The notes beneath the pieces were generated by a model, which was not told where the DNA came from, made no database searches, and saw nothing but the letters and a program-made list of their open reading frames with translations. A stretch of 64,000 nucleotides of DNA from an uncultured Brachyspira sp. (GTDB lineage Bacteria; Spirochaetota; Brachyspiria; Brachyspirales; Brachyspiraceae): assembly GCF_910588665.1 (NCBI RefSeq), contig NZ_CAJUPR010000004.1, positions 140,693 through 204,692 on the forward strand, in the 5' to 3' direction. The position numbers and the translations under genes were made by a program. Shown piece by piece: positions 36,651-45,124 of this stretch (its first letter is position 1; each line of letters begins with the position of its first letter).

Positions 36651-37847
36651 TTAAAAATATTTACTATGTTTATTATCTATTAATTCACATATAGTATCAG
36701 CTGATATTAAATTTAGAAAATCTTTATTATAATAATGTTCATAATAAGGATTATCAAAAGAATTTTCTGGTATTGGTGTAGAAACAATTTTATATTTTTT
36801 AAATTTATCAGGATAATTTATAAATCTTATAAAATTTGCTCCGCTTGAAATTACAATTATATTTGAACCAACTGTCATTGCCATATGATACCCTCCTGAA
36901 TCATTACTAATGACTATTTTAGATTTATTTATTATGTAAAATATGCTGTTGATATCATATTTGCCACATATAGATTTTATATATTGTCTATTTTGTATTA
37001 TCTTATTAGCTATTTGCTGATCATTCATAGATCCAGCAATATAGGAAATAATATTATATTTTTCATATAAATGATCACATACTTTTTGAAAATTTAAATA
37101 ATTCCATTTTCTATCATCATTTGTAGCACCTATAAATATTAAAGCATAATTTTCATAAAAATTAAAATTAATATTTTTAAATATTTCTTCTTTTAATTCT
37201 ATAGATATACTTGATATATCTATAGAATGATTAAATAATTTTTCAAAGAAATGTATATTCCTATACAATTCAAACATATCATTTTCATCACTATATATAA
37301 CTTTAGTATAAGCACTAATGTCTGTTCTTTGTCTTTGAGACATTACAAATAATCCTCCATAACTTCCTATTTTATCATTAGCATTAATTAATTTACAAAA
37401 ATCATCAGTCCATGTTCCTCTTAAATAATAATTTGATATAAGAATATCATAATTAATATTGGAAAAAAACTTTTTAGCAGTTACATTTTTATTATTTATA
37501 TTACCTTCAAAATATATATATTGATTTATATATTCATTGTCAAAAGATAGTACTATATCTATAAATCTATCATTTCCAATAAAAGTTATTTTATCATATT
37601 TATAGTAATCTCTAATGAATGGTAATATTGGTCTAAACATTAAATAATCACCGATTCCAGCATCAAAATATATAGCTATATTTTTTTTATGATCGCAATA
37701 GTTTAAATTTATAACTTTAAAACTATCATTTTTTTCATAATGATTAGTTGCTACATATAATAAATATTCTCTAAGAGAATTTCTTAATTTTTTAAAAGGT
37801 ATCCACCATACAATATTATCTATACATCTTTTGATATTATCATTCAT
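36651..37847 (-). CDS. Glycosyltransferase family 9 (heptosyltransferase-like)
   Basis: About 398 residues from the ATG at 37847, chosen because AGGAG lies seven bases upstream inside a longer possible reading from 37865. The GT-B fold of family 9 shows in FDAGIGDYLMFRPILPF at the start, the GATNDDRKWNYLNFQKV block, and SNDSGGYHMAMTVGSN near the C-terminus, the donor-binding site. Such enzymes add sugars to lipo-oligosaccharide or other surface glycans at the inner face of the membrane. It is cotranscribed with the GT2 gene upstream. Its base composition is even more AT-rich than its neighbours. Confidence 0.85.
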   Translation of the reverse strand: MNDNIKRCIDNIVWWIPFKKLRNSLREYLLYVATNHYEKNDSFKVINLNYCDHKKNIAIYFDAGIGDYLMFRPILPFIRDYYKYDKITFIGNDRFIDIVLSFDNEYINQYIYFEGNINNKNVTAKKFFSNINYDILISNYYLRGTWTDDFCKLINANDKIGSYGGLFVMSQRQRTDISAYTKVIYSDENDMFELYRNIHFFEKLFNHSIDISSISIELKEEIFKNINFNFYENYALIFIGATNDDRKWNYLNFQKVCDHLYEKYNIISYIAGSMNDQQIANKIIQNRQYIKSICGKYDINSIFYIINKSKIVISNDSGGYHMAMTVGSNIIVISSGANFIRFINYPDKFKKYKIVSTPIPENSFDNPYYEHYYNKDFLNLISADTICELIDNKHSKYF

Positions 37848-37878
37848 TAAAATACTCCTAATCATATTAAAACAGTTT

Positions 37879-39120
37879 TTATTTTACAAAATTATACAGA
37901 TCTATTAAATACCATAAATTCCTTTTATCACATATATCTAAAAAAATTTCTTCAGTTATATATCCGTCTTTTATATTATCAATAATTAATTTTTTTAATA
38001 ATTCTCTTTGAATATTATGAATATTAATATCATTTTCAGTTTGTTTGGTTTTATGAAATTTGATATCTATAAAAGTGTAGGTTAATCTATAAAAAGTAAC
38101 AAAAAAATTATACATTTCTATATCAACATCACAAATATTTAATTTTTTAGAATAATCAAATATATTTTTTATTGCTTCATATTTATCAATTATATACTTG
38201 TTGTTAACAATATTAGTAACCGATTCTTTTCTCCTATAGTGAAAATATAATGGAATAGGTATATATTCTAATGAATTAGAAATGGAAAATATCTTAAAAA
38301 GCCCAACCATATCCTGACTATAAATATTTTCAGGAATAAAATCACAATCTAATTTATCTAGTAATTCTTTTTTATAAATTTTATCCCATAAAGGCGCATG
38401 CATTTTTTCTATACATAATAAATGTAATATGTAATATCCGTATAAAAATTGTTGTATATTTATATGCATATCCGTTATTTCATCATTTTCTATCCAATAA
38501 TAATTAAAACAAACTATATCAGTATTATTTAATAACATTCTTGAAACGGCTATTTCATAGGCATTTAAAGCAACAGTATCATCAGGATCAGCAAATCCTA
38601 TAGCATATCCTTTAGCTTCTTTCAATCCTGTCATTCTAGCGCCGCCGGATCCCTTATTTTCTTTATGTTTTATATATTTTATTCTTTTATCTTTTGAAGC
38701 ATATTCTTCGCATATCAAATTATCTTCTTTATTTGGCGAACAATCATTAACTAATATTATTTCTATTTCTTTCAAAGTTTGATTAACTAAGCTATCTAAA
38801 CAATTTACTAAATATTCTCTGCCTATATTGTATATAGGTACAATTATAGATATATAAGGCGGTTTAATTTTATTAAATATATTTTTATCATAATTATATT
38901 CTTCTGAAGCAATATGATTTAATTTTACTTTTATATCTCTATAAAAGTAAGGTATATTGTTTACTTGATTTTCTATATTATTTACCTTTAATTTTATCTC
39001 ATTTATTTGAGATAATAACAAATTTATTTTATTTTTTAAAGGCTTTGTGGTTATTTTTATTCCGCAAATATTTCTAACTTGATATATTCCGTCATCATAT
39101 TTACTATAAAAAAAATTCAT
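37879..39120 (-). CDS. Glycosyltransferase family 2
   Basis: About 413 residues from the ATG at 39120, which follows GGTGG. After an 85-residue N-terminal extension with a short coiled-coil-like stretch, the GT2 core begins ISIIVPIYNIGREYLVNCL, then DCSPNKED, then the DxD-like metal site ADPDDT. The remainder is a variable acceptor domain. It probably builds a surface polysaccharide or glycoprotein sugar together with the GT9 enzyme. A repeat-bearing leader with a hairpin lies directly upstream and may control its expression. Confidence 0.88.
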   Translation of the reverse strand: MNFFYSKYDDGIYQVRNICGIKITTKPLKNKINLLLSQINEIKLKVNNIENQVNNIPYFYRDIKVKLNHIASEEYNYDKNIFNKIKPPYISIIVPIYNIGREYLVNCLDSLVNQTLKEIEIILVNDCSPNKEDNLICEEYASKDKRIKYIKHKENKGSGGARMTGLKEAKGYAIGFADPDDTVALNAYEIAVSRMLLNNTDIVCFNYYWIENDEITDMHINIQQFLYGYYILHLLCIEKMHAPLWDKIYKKELLDKLDCDFIPENIYSQDMVGLFKIFSISNSLEYIPIPLYFHYRRKESVTNIVNNKYIIDKYEAIKNIFDYSKKLNICDVDIEMYNFFVTFYRLTYTFIDIKFHKTKQTENDINIHNIQRELLKKLIIDNIKDGYITEEIFLDICDKRNLWYLIDLYNFVK

Positions 39121-39152
39121 AATTACCACCTATAAAAAATTATGCAATAAAA

Positions 39153-39190
39153 AACCTATTCTGCAAGATTAATTTCTTGCGGAATAGGTT
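39153..39190 (-). terminator. Terminator-like hairpin between lysS and the glycosyltransferases
   Basis: On the minus strand a 15-pair stem (arms 39190-39176 and 39167-39153, one G-T pair) with an 8-nt loop is followed at once by TTTTTT. It ends the lysS transcript but also lies between the only visible -10 box (39303-39298) and the GT2 start at 39120, so it could work as an attenuator. Confidence 0.8.
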
Positions 39191-39245
39191 GTAATTTATT
39201 TATTTTTATTGTAATATTATTTATATATTCTCTGCATATTTGCGT

Positions 39246-39270
39246 CTTGTCTTGTCTTGTCTTGTCTTGT
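39246..39270. repeat. Pentanucleotide tandem repeat, five copies of CTTGT (ACAAG on the minus strand)
   Basis: Five exact head-to-tail copies lie in the 269-bp gap between lysS and the GT2 gene. This is a simple sequence repeat of the sort that gains or loses units by slippage. It lies within the probable leader of the glycosyltransferase operon. Confidence 0.9.
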
Positions 39271-39297
39271 AAAACATTATAGTTCCTAATAAAAAAT

Positions 39298-39303
39298 ATT
39301 ATA
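39298..39303 (-). promoter_or_regulatory. Possible -10 box for the glycosyltransferase operon
   Basis: TATAAT on the minus strand, with a weak TTAATA 16 bp further upstream. It would give a leader of about 170 nt containing the ACAAG repeats and the hairpin. AT-rich context limits confidence. Confidence 0.35.
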
Positions 39304-39389
39304 CTTTAAATAAAGTAAATATTAAATAATTAATTTAGTCAACCAAATTATATATTTTTAGATTTAATCTGATTAAAAACGATATTTCA

Positions 39390-40904
39390 TTAATCTGACT
39401 TTCTCATCTGAGGAAAAAGTATTGTGTCTCTGATGCTTTGAACATTTAATAAAAGCATAGCCATTCTGTCAATACCTATTCCAAGTCCGCCTGTGGGAGG
39501 AAGTCCGTATTCCAAAGCATTAATGTAATCTAAATCCATATCCATAGTTTCATCTTCTCCGCGTGCTTTTGCTTTCAGCTGTTCTTCAAAACGCTCTTTT
39601 TGATCTATAGGATCATTAAGTTCGCTGAAGCCGTTAGACATCTCCATTCCTCCTATAAACAGCTCATATCTTTCCGTAATATCCGAATTATCAGAGTATG
39701 ATTTTGAAAGAGGGGAAACTGATTTCGGATAATTGATAACGAATGTAGGCTGTATTAATTTATCTTCAACTTTATCTTCAAATACGGCAACCATTACTTC
39801 CCATTTATTAGGTTTAGTTTTTGAAGTGTCTATTTCTACGCCTATAGATTTTGCTTTTTTCAATGCCTCTTCATCTGAAGATACTGCATTAAAATCGATT
39901 CCTGAATGCTCTTTAACTATATTAACCATAGAAACTCTTTCAAACGGAGGCTTAAAGTTAATCTCATATTCTTTATATTTAGAAATGTATTTTCCATTTA
40001 ATTTAAAGCATACTTTAGAAAAAATATCTTCAACAAGCTCCATAACTTTATAAAAGTCGGCATAAGCCATATATGCTTCCATCATAGTAAACTCTGGATT
40101 ATGCTTTGTAGATATTCCCTCATTTCTGAAATTTCTATTAAGTTCAAATACTCTGTCAAAACCTCCTACAACAAGTCTCTTCAAATAAAGTTCGGGTGCT
40201 ATTCTTAAATAGAGAGTCATATCCAAAGTATTATGATGCGTGATAAAAGGCTTGGCTTTGGCGCCTCCTATAAGAGGATGCATCATAGGAGTTTCAACTT
40301 CTAAAAAATTATGCTCTGTCATTATTTCTCTTATAGAAGATATCATTTTTGAGCGTTTAATAAAAGAGGCTTTTACATCATCATTCATTATTAAATCAAC
40401 ATATCTCTGTCTGTATCTGAGTTCCGTATCCGTTAATCCATGAAATTTTTCTGGCAGAGGATTAAGCGATTTTGTAAGAAGTTTTAATTCGCCTGCATAT
40501 ACAGTTATTTCTCCCGTTTTGGTTTTGAATACGGTCCCTTTAATGCCTATAATATCTCCTATATCTATAAGTTTTTTAAATACCGTATTATAAAACTCGT
40601 CTCCTATTTTATCTCTTTGTATATAAGCCTGAATAGTTCCAGAAGAATCTTTTATAGTAAGAAATGAGGATTTGCCCATTACTCTGTAAAGCATAATTCT
40701 GCCGGCAATTGACACTTCCGTCTGATTTTTTTCCAACTCGTCAAATTGTTCAGATATGTCTTTTGACTTATAAGTTATATTATAGCTGTTTGGAAACGGG
40801 TTAATTCCCATATTTCTTAAAGTATTTAATTTTTCTTTTCTGTTTTCTTTTTCCGCATTTCTTTCCGAAACAGTATTTTCAGAATTATTTTGATTTTCCG
40901 ACAT
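39390..40904 (-). CDS. lysS: Lysyl-tRNA synthetase, class II
   Basis: A 504-residue enzyme charging tRNA-Lys. The N-terminal OB-fold anticodon-binding domain (VSIAGRIMLYRVMGKSSFL) occupies about residues 60-170. The class II core has motif 1 (FLEVETPMMHPLIGGA), motif 2 (FRNEGISTKHNPEFTMMEA) and motif 3 (GLGIGIDRMAML). Length is normal. The first ~25 residues (NNSENTVSERNAEKENRKEK) are a charged low-complexity lead. It appears to be a single-gene unit ending at the hairpin at 39153-39190. Confidence 0.97.
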   Translation of the reverse strand: MSENQNNSENTVSERNAEKENRKEKLNTLRNMGINPFPNSYNITYKSKDISEQFDELEKNQTEVSIAGRIMLYRVMGKSSFLTIKDSSGTIQAYIQRDKIGDEFYNTVFKKLIDIGDIIGIKGTVFKTKTGEITVYAGELKLLTKSLNPLPEKFHGLTDTELRYRQRYVDLIMNDDVKASFIKRSKMISSIREIMTEHNFLEVETPMMHPLIGGAKAKPFITHHNTLDMTLYLRIAPELYLKRLVVGGFDRVFELNRNFRNEGISTKHNPEFTMMEAYMAYADFYKVMELVEDIFSKVCFKLNGKYISKYKEYEINFKPPFERVSMVNIVKEHSGIDFNAVSSDEEALKKAKSIGVEIDTSKTKPNKWEVMVAVFEDKVEDKLIQPTFVINYPKSVSPLSKSYSDNSDITERYELFIGGMEMSNGFSELNDPIDQKERFEEQLKAKARGEDETMDMDLDYINALEYGLPPTGGLGIGIDRMAMLLLNVQSIRDTILFPQMRKSD

Positions 40905-41078
40905 TAAATTATCCTTAAACTTAAAAATTATTTGTTATTTATAATGAAAATAACATGAAAAAATATTATATTAATATATATTAAAAATAAAAAAAATTCT
41001 ATAATAAAATGTATTTTTATATTATTAATAAATAATTACAGTTTTATAAAAAATGAAAATATATTAGCATATAACATT

Positions 41079-41495
41079 ATGTATAATAAGCTTAAAATTA
41101 TAAAATATAAAATAACCATTTATTTAATGGCAATTATTTTTTTGTGCGCATCTTTTATAATAGTTTATATTTATTTTGTCTTTGATAGTAATAATATAAT
41201 AAAAGTTAATGCAAATATAGAAAGTATTGAATATTATGAATATGGTATTATTAAAAAAAATAAATTTGCTAATATAGTTTACAGCTTTAATTACAGTAAT
41301 AAAAATATTATTCTTACCAATTCATATTTAAAATATAATGAAAGTAATTTTATCATTAATTCAAAATCTGAAATTTTATATAATAGTAAAACTAATTCAA
41401 TAGCTGCAAAGCCCAGAGCATATACATTAATTTTTGCATTTATATTTATGTTTTTATCTATAGTCTTAATAGTATTTACATTTAAGTTAAAATAA
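41079..41495 (+). CDS. Small membrane protein of unknown function
   Basis: A 138-residue protein with membrane helices at about 10-34 and 112-135 and a polar loop between them. The topology resembles DUF3592-like proteins, which have two helices around a small beta-rich outer loop, and the loop's 'IESIEYYEYG' segment would fit. Similarity is too faint for a firm call. It has no obvious ribosome-binding site and converges on the ankyrin gene. Confidence 0.5.
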   Translation: MYNKLKIIKYKITIYLMAIIFLCASFIIVYIYFVFDSNNIIKVNANIESIEYYEYGIIKKNKFANIVYSFNYSNKNIILTNSYLKYNESNFIINSKSEILYNSKTNSIAAKPRAYTLIFAFIFMFLSIVLIVFTFKLK

Positions 41496-41513
41496 CGGTA
41501 TAACTAAATATTA

Positions 41514-41849
41514 TTATTTTCCATTTTTCTTTAAAAGCTTTGCAGTATCATTATGTCCATTTTTTTCTGCATAATCTAAAGCAGTCCAGCCTTCATCATC
41601 TTGAATATTAATATCTGCTCCTGCCTTTATTAATTCCTTTGCTGTTTCAGTATGACCATTATATATAGCCCACATTAAAGCAGTAAAGCCGTTATAATCT
41701 TGAATATTAATGTCAGCTCCTAAAGCTAAGAGCTCTTTTACTTTTTTAGTATTTCCATTCTCTGAAGCTGTTAGAAAGTTTTCTTCATTTTGTGTCAGAG
41801 AATATAAATTAAAAGATATTAAAATTAAAACAGCTAATATTTTTTTCAT
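41514..41849 (-). CDS. Exported ankyrin-repeat protein
   Basis: A 111-residue protein with a signal peptide (MKKILAVLILISFNLYSL). About two and a half ankyrin repeats follow: NGNTKKVKELLALGADIN, NGHTETAKELIKAGADIN, and a final NGHNDTAKLLKKNGK. It is small for the family, so it is either a compact binding protein or a shortened member of the ankyrin families that are expanded in Brachyspira. The target is unknown and the location is probably periplasmic. Confidence 0.85.
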   Translation of the reverse strand: MKKILAVLILISFNLYSLTQNEENFLTASENGNTKKVKELLALGADINIQDYNGFTALMWAIYNGHTETAKELIKAGADINIQDDEGWTALDYAEKNGHNDTAKLLKKNGK

Positions 41850-42058
41850 TGTTTTATTCCTTTTTTCATTTTTTTCTTAAAGAACGCAAAAGCTTTGCAA
41901 TTTTGATATGCCTATATACTTTATAAAAAAGCCTGTTAATTATAATACAAAAAAAATTATTAGCAATAATCAGTAATTTTGATTATATAAAAAATGAATA
42001 TATGAGTTTTAAATAATATTTTTAATTATTAATTTATTTTAATATTTTCATTTTTTTA

Positions 42059-42087
42059 TTTACAATATAATTTTGTTTTACTATACT
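42059..42087 (+). promoter_or_regulatory. Promoter of the symporter/mutarotase operon
   Basis: TTTACA at 42059-42064, a 17-bp spacer and TATACT at 42082-42087. Confidence 0.6.
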
Positions 42088-42092
42088 ATAAA

Positions 42093-42106
42093 TGTTCGCT
42101 TGAACA
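42093..42106. promoter_or_regulatory. Candidate operator, TGTTC-4-GAACA inverted repeat
   Basis: A perfect 5-bp inverted repeat with a 4-bp spacer starts five bases after the -10 box, covering the expected transcription start. A repressor bound here would block the operon. No regulator gene is adjacent. Confidence 0.4.
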
Positions 42107-42130
42107 ATATTATTTATTAGGAGAACAAAT

Positions 42131-43660
42131 ATGGCTTGGCATTGGTTTGATTGGATAGTTATCGGACTATACTTTATAGTAATGTTTTTAATAGGTATGT
42201 TTTTTGCTAAAAGAACAAAATCTACAGATGACTATTTTAAAGCAGGGGGAAGGGTTCCTGCATTGGTTACGGCTATGAGTATTTATGCTACAGCTTTATC
42301 ATCTATTTCATTTATTGCCATACCTGCTTCCGTTTATAATAACAGCTGGCTTTTGGGTATGGCGCCTTTAGGAATTATTTTAATGGTATTATGGGCTGCC
42401 CATACATTTGTACCATTTTTCAGAAGGGTTAATGTTACAACCGCTTATGAGTATTTGGGAAGAAGATTTGATGATTCTTTCAGATTGATTGGAAGCTTAA
42501 CATTTATACTTTTTCATATAGTAAGAATGGCTATAGTAATTTATCTTCCTACTTTAGCTATTCAGCATGTACTGCCTTCCCTTAATCCTGTTTTAATAAC
42601 CGTTATTGTTTCTATATTCTGCGTGGCATATACATCTATGGGCGGTATAGAAGCCGTATTATGGTCAGATGCCATACAAACGGTTGTCCTTCTTTTAGGA
42701 GCTTTTTTAGTAATTATTGTAGGGTTTTCGTCCGCTCCTGAAGGAATAGGGCAGGGATTCAAATTATTAGCCGATGACGGTAAGATTATAACTCCTGATT
42801 TCTTCTCATTAGATTTAGCTAAATCAAGTATTTGGGTTATGATAATAGGAGGCTTTGTTAACTCTATTTATTCTTATGTTGGAAGTCAGGATATAGTTCA
42901 AAGATATGCCACAAATAAAGATGAAAATGAAGCTAAAAAAAGTTTATTTATGAATGTTCCTTTACTTTTGACTAGTATAATAATATTTATCGGTATGGGT
43001 TCTGCTTTATATATATATTTCCATTTTAAAACAGCACTCCCTGAAAATATTAACGGTAATTCCATACTTCCTTACTTTGTTGTAAATGCTTTGCCTGTCG
43101 GCATATCTGGTTTGGTAATAGCAGCCATATTTGCAGCCGCTCAGTCCACAGTATCTTCCAGTCTGAACTCTGTTTCTACCTGTATGACCGCCGATATATT
43201 AGAATATCTTAAACCAGGAATGCAAGATTCGTCTAAATTAAAATTTGCAAGATTATCAAGCTGGATAGTCGGTATATTCGGAACCTTGATTGCTATTTAT
43301 TTCATATATAATGGTCAGGGCGATATGTTTTTATATTTCCAAGCAATAACAGGACTTTTAGGCGGACCTATAGCTGCAGTATTTCTGGTAGGCATATTCT
43401 TTGATAAGGTGGAAACAAAAGCTGTATGGATTGGATTTATAGTTTCCGTTATAGTGGCATTCTATATAAGCGATCCTGCAGGTATGCTTAGTAAATTTAT
43501 ACCTATGTATTCTAAACCTAAGATATTTGAGTTTATGATTTCATTTATAATTATAGGTGTCGGTATAATAGGCTCTTTATTAGCTTCTTTTGCCTTCGGA
43601 AAACCAAGCGCAGAGAAAATAAAAGGTTTAACTTATTCTGCAACTATGAAAAATAAATAA
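42131..43660 (+). CDS. Sodium:solute symporter (SSS family), possibly for sialic acid
   Basis: A 509-residue transporter with about 13 predicted membrane helices. SSS-family features include the opening WFDWIVIGLYFIVMFLIGMF, KSTDDYFKAGGRVPA and the signature region around helix 5, YTSMGGIEAVLWSDAIQTV. The later block AAIFAAAQSTVSSSLNSVST carries the conserved sodium-site serines. The AGGAG site is well placed. The next gene, 16 bp away, encodes a sialic-acid mutarotase-like protein, so sialic acid is a plausible substrate, as in SiaT-type symporters. This is inference from context. Confidence 0.88.
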   Translation: MAWHWFDWIVIGLYFIVMFLIGMFFAKRTKSTDDYFKAGGRVPALVTAMSIYATALSSISFIAIPASVYNNSWLLGMAPLGIILMVLWAAHTFVPFFRRVNVTTAYEYLGRRFDDSFRLIGSLTFILFHIVRMAIVIYLPTLAIQHVLPSLNPVLITVIVSIFCVAYTSMGGIEAVLWSDAIQTVVLLLGAFLVIIVGFSSAPEGIGQGFKLLADDGKIITPDFFSLDLAKSSIWVMIIGGFVNSIYSYVGSQDIVQRYATNKDENEAKKSLFMNVPLLLTSIIIFIGMGSALYIYFHFKTALPENINGNSILPYFVVNALPVGISGLVIAAIFAAAQSTVSSSLNSVSTCMTADILEYLKPGMQDSSKLKFARLSSWIVGIFGTLIAIYFIYNGQGDMFLYFQAITGLLGGPIAAVFLVGIFFDKVETKAVWIGFIVSVIVAFYISDPAGMLSKFIPMYSKPKIFEFMISFIIIGVGIIGSLLASFAFGKPSAEKIKGLTYSATMKNK

Positions 43661-43676
43661 TAATAAAGGAACTGTA

Positions 43677-44834
43677 ATGGAAAAATTTACTTTAATGTTT
43701 TTATTAAATATTATATTAAGCTTATTTGTTTTAAGCTGTTCATATAATATCTCGGATACTGATTTGCTTGATTCAAAAACAGATAAAAAAATAGTTTGGG
43801 AAGTCGGCGGACATCTGCCTGCTCAGACAGGAATGGAGAAAAATATAGGCACAGCTGGGCTTTTATACGGCTCTTTAGCAGGTAAGTATATAGTTGTAGG
43901 AGGGGGAGCTAATTTTCCTGAAGAATCCGTATTAAACGGCGGAGTTAAAAAAACATATTCTGATATTTATATGCTTGAGGATAAAAATGGAGTATTGGAA
44001 GTAGTTGAGCATATCAATTTAGATAATGAAATAGCGTATGGCTCTTCTGTAACCGCTGAAAACGGAATATATTATATAGGAGGTTCTTCAAATCCTGAAG
44101 CTGATGACAATATACTATTTTTTTCATTAAAAAAAAATAAATTGAATGTTGAGAAAATAGGGGATTTGCCTTTCACATTACAAAACGGCGCTGCAGTATA
44201 TAAAGATAATAAATTATATATTATTACAGGAAAGCAGGCGGGAAGAGGGAGCAATAAAGTTTATGAATATGATTTAACATCTAAAGAAACAAAAGAATTA
44301 GCACCTGTACCCGGTTATGAAAGCAGAACTCAGGCAGTGGCTCAGTTATTAAACGGAAATATATATGTATTTAGCGGCGGCGATGCTGTAGCTTATACGG
44401 ACGGGTATAAATATGATTTTGCTAATAATATTTGGGAGAAAGTTGCCGATGTATCTCTTAATAATGAAGGCATATCTCTGCTGGGTGCTGTATCCGTAAA
44501 GCTTAATGAAAAAGAAATGCTTGTTATAGGTGGTTTTAATAAATCTGTTTATGATAATGCTGTTTATAATTTAGGAGCTCTTCAGGGAGTTGCTTTGTCT
44601 TATTTCAGAGCGGGATATTTCGGCTCCGATCCTTATGAGTTTAATTGGAATTCCAATATATTAGTTTATAACTGCGAATTAAATACTTGGAAAACAATAG
44701 GCGAGGTTCCTTTTGATGCTCCTTGCGGCGAAGGATTAATATTAATAAAAAATAAAATATATTCCATAAACGGAGAGATTAAGCCTGGCGTCAGAACAGA
44801 TAAAATGTATATCGGCACAATATCAGCTAAATAA
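43677..44834 (+). CDS. nanM: Kelch-type N-acetylneuraminate epimerase/mutarotase (NanM/YjhT-like), lipoprotein
   Basis: A 385-residue protein with a lipoprotein signal (LSLFVLSC, Cys about 21). Six kelch-like blades follow: GGHLPAQTGMEKNIGTAGLL, VVGGGANFPE, YIGGSSNPEADD and so on. The permuted layout matches the cyclically permuted mutarotase/NanM family. NanM speeds conversion of alpha- to beta-sialic acid in the periplasm so that it can be imported. The tight link with the symporter gene upstream supports a sialic-acid scavenging unit, useful on a mucosal surface. Downstream catabolic genes (nanA, nanE) are not in the window. Confidence 0.88.
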   Translation: MEKFTLMFLLNIILSLFVLSCSYNISDTDLLDSKTDKKIVWEVGGHLPAQTGMEKNIGTAGLLYGSLAGKYIVVGGGANFPEESVLNGGVKKTYSDIYMLEDKNGVLEVVEHINLDNEIAYGSSVTAENGIYYIGGSSNPEADDNILFFSLKKNKLNVEKIGDLPFTLQNGAAVYKDNKLYIITGKQAGRGSNKVYEYDLTSKETKELAPVPGYESRTQAVAQLLNGNIYVFSGGDAVAYTDGYKYDFANNIWEKVADVSLNNEGISLLGAVSVKLNEKEMLVIGGFNKSVYDNAVYNLGALQGVALSYFRAGYFGSDPYEFNWNSNILVYNCELNTWKTIGEVPFDAPCGEGLILIKNKIYSINGEIKPGVRTDKMYIGTISAK

Positions 44835-44857
44835 ACAAAAGTTTTTATAATGTTTGA

Positions 44858-44886
44858 GGGCTTGCTTTTTCAGCAGCCCTTTTTTA
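44858..44886 (+). terminator. Terminator of the symporter/mutarotase operon
   Basis: GGGC and TGCT pair with AGCA and GCCC (44872-44879), with one bulged T, followed by TTTTTTT. Confidence 0.8.
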
Positions 44887-44903
44887 TAAATCTGCAAATC
44901 ATA

Positions 44904-45122
44904 CTAGTTCATATTTTTAATTTTTACAAGCAGTCCTGCAGATTCCAGCAATGATATAATATGTAATTTATCTTTCTCCTCTATATCTATAGCCATATTG
45001 CATACCCCGAATACAGGTTCTGGAGCAGGGCGTACAATAACTTCTATCCCTGCATCCAATAATATTTTTTCAGCTTTGATTAAATCTCTTGGTGTTTGTA
45101 AATAACAAAAAATTCTTGACAT
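44904..45122 (-). CDS. DUF3343 protein, putative Se/S carrier-like
   Basis: A 72-residue protein of the DUF3343 family. The start is 2 bp after the desulfurase gene, so the two are coupled. It reads FYLQT-like SRIFCYLQTPRDLIKAEKIL and ends with ESAGLLVKIKN. Members are encoded next to YedF and selenium-linked cysteine desulfurases in anaerobes and are thought to help carry selenium or sulfur. The Cys in VFGVCNMAI is a possible carrier residue. Confidence 0.85.
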   Translation of the reverse strand: MSRIFCYLQTPRDLIKAEKILLDAGIEVIVRPAPEPVFGVCNMAIDIEEKDKLHIISLLESAGLLVKIKNMN

Positions 45123-45124
45123 AA

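Noticed and set aside
39246..39270. Tandem repeat considered as a CRISPR array
   Set aside because: The unit is 5 bp with no spacers; it is a simple sequence repeat.
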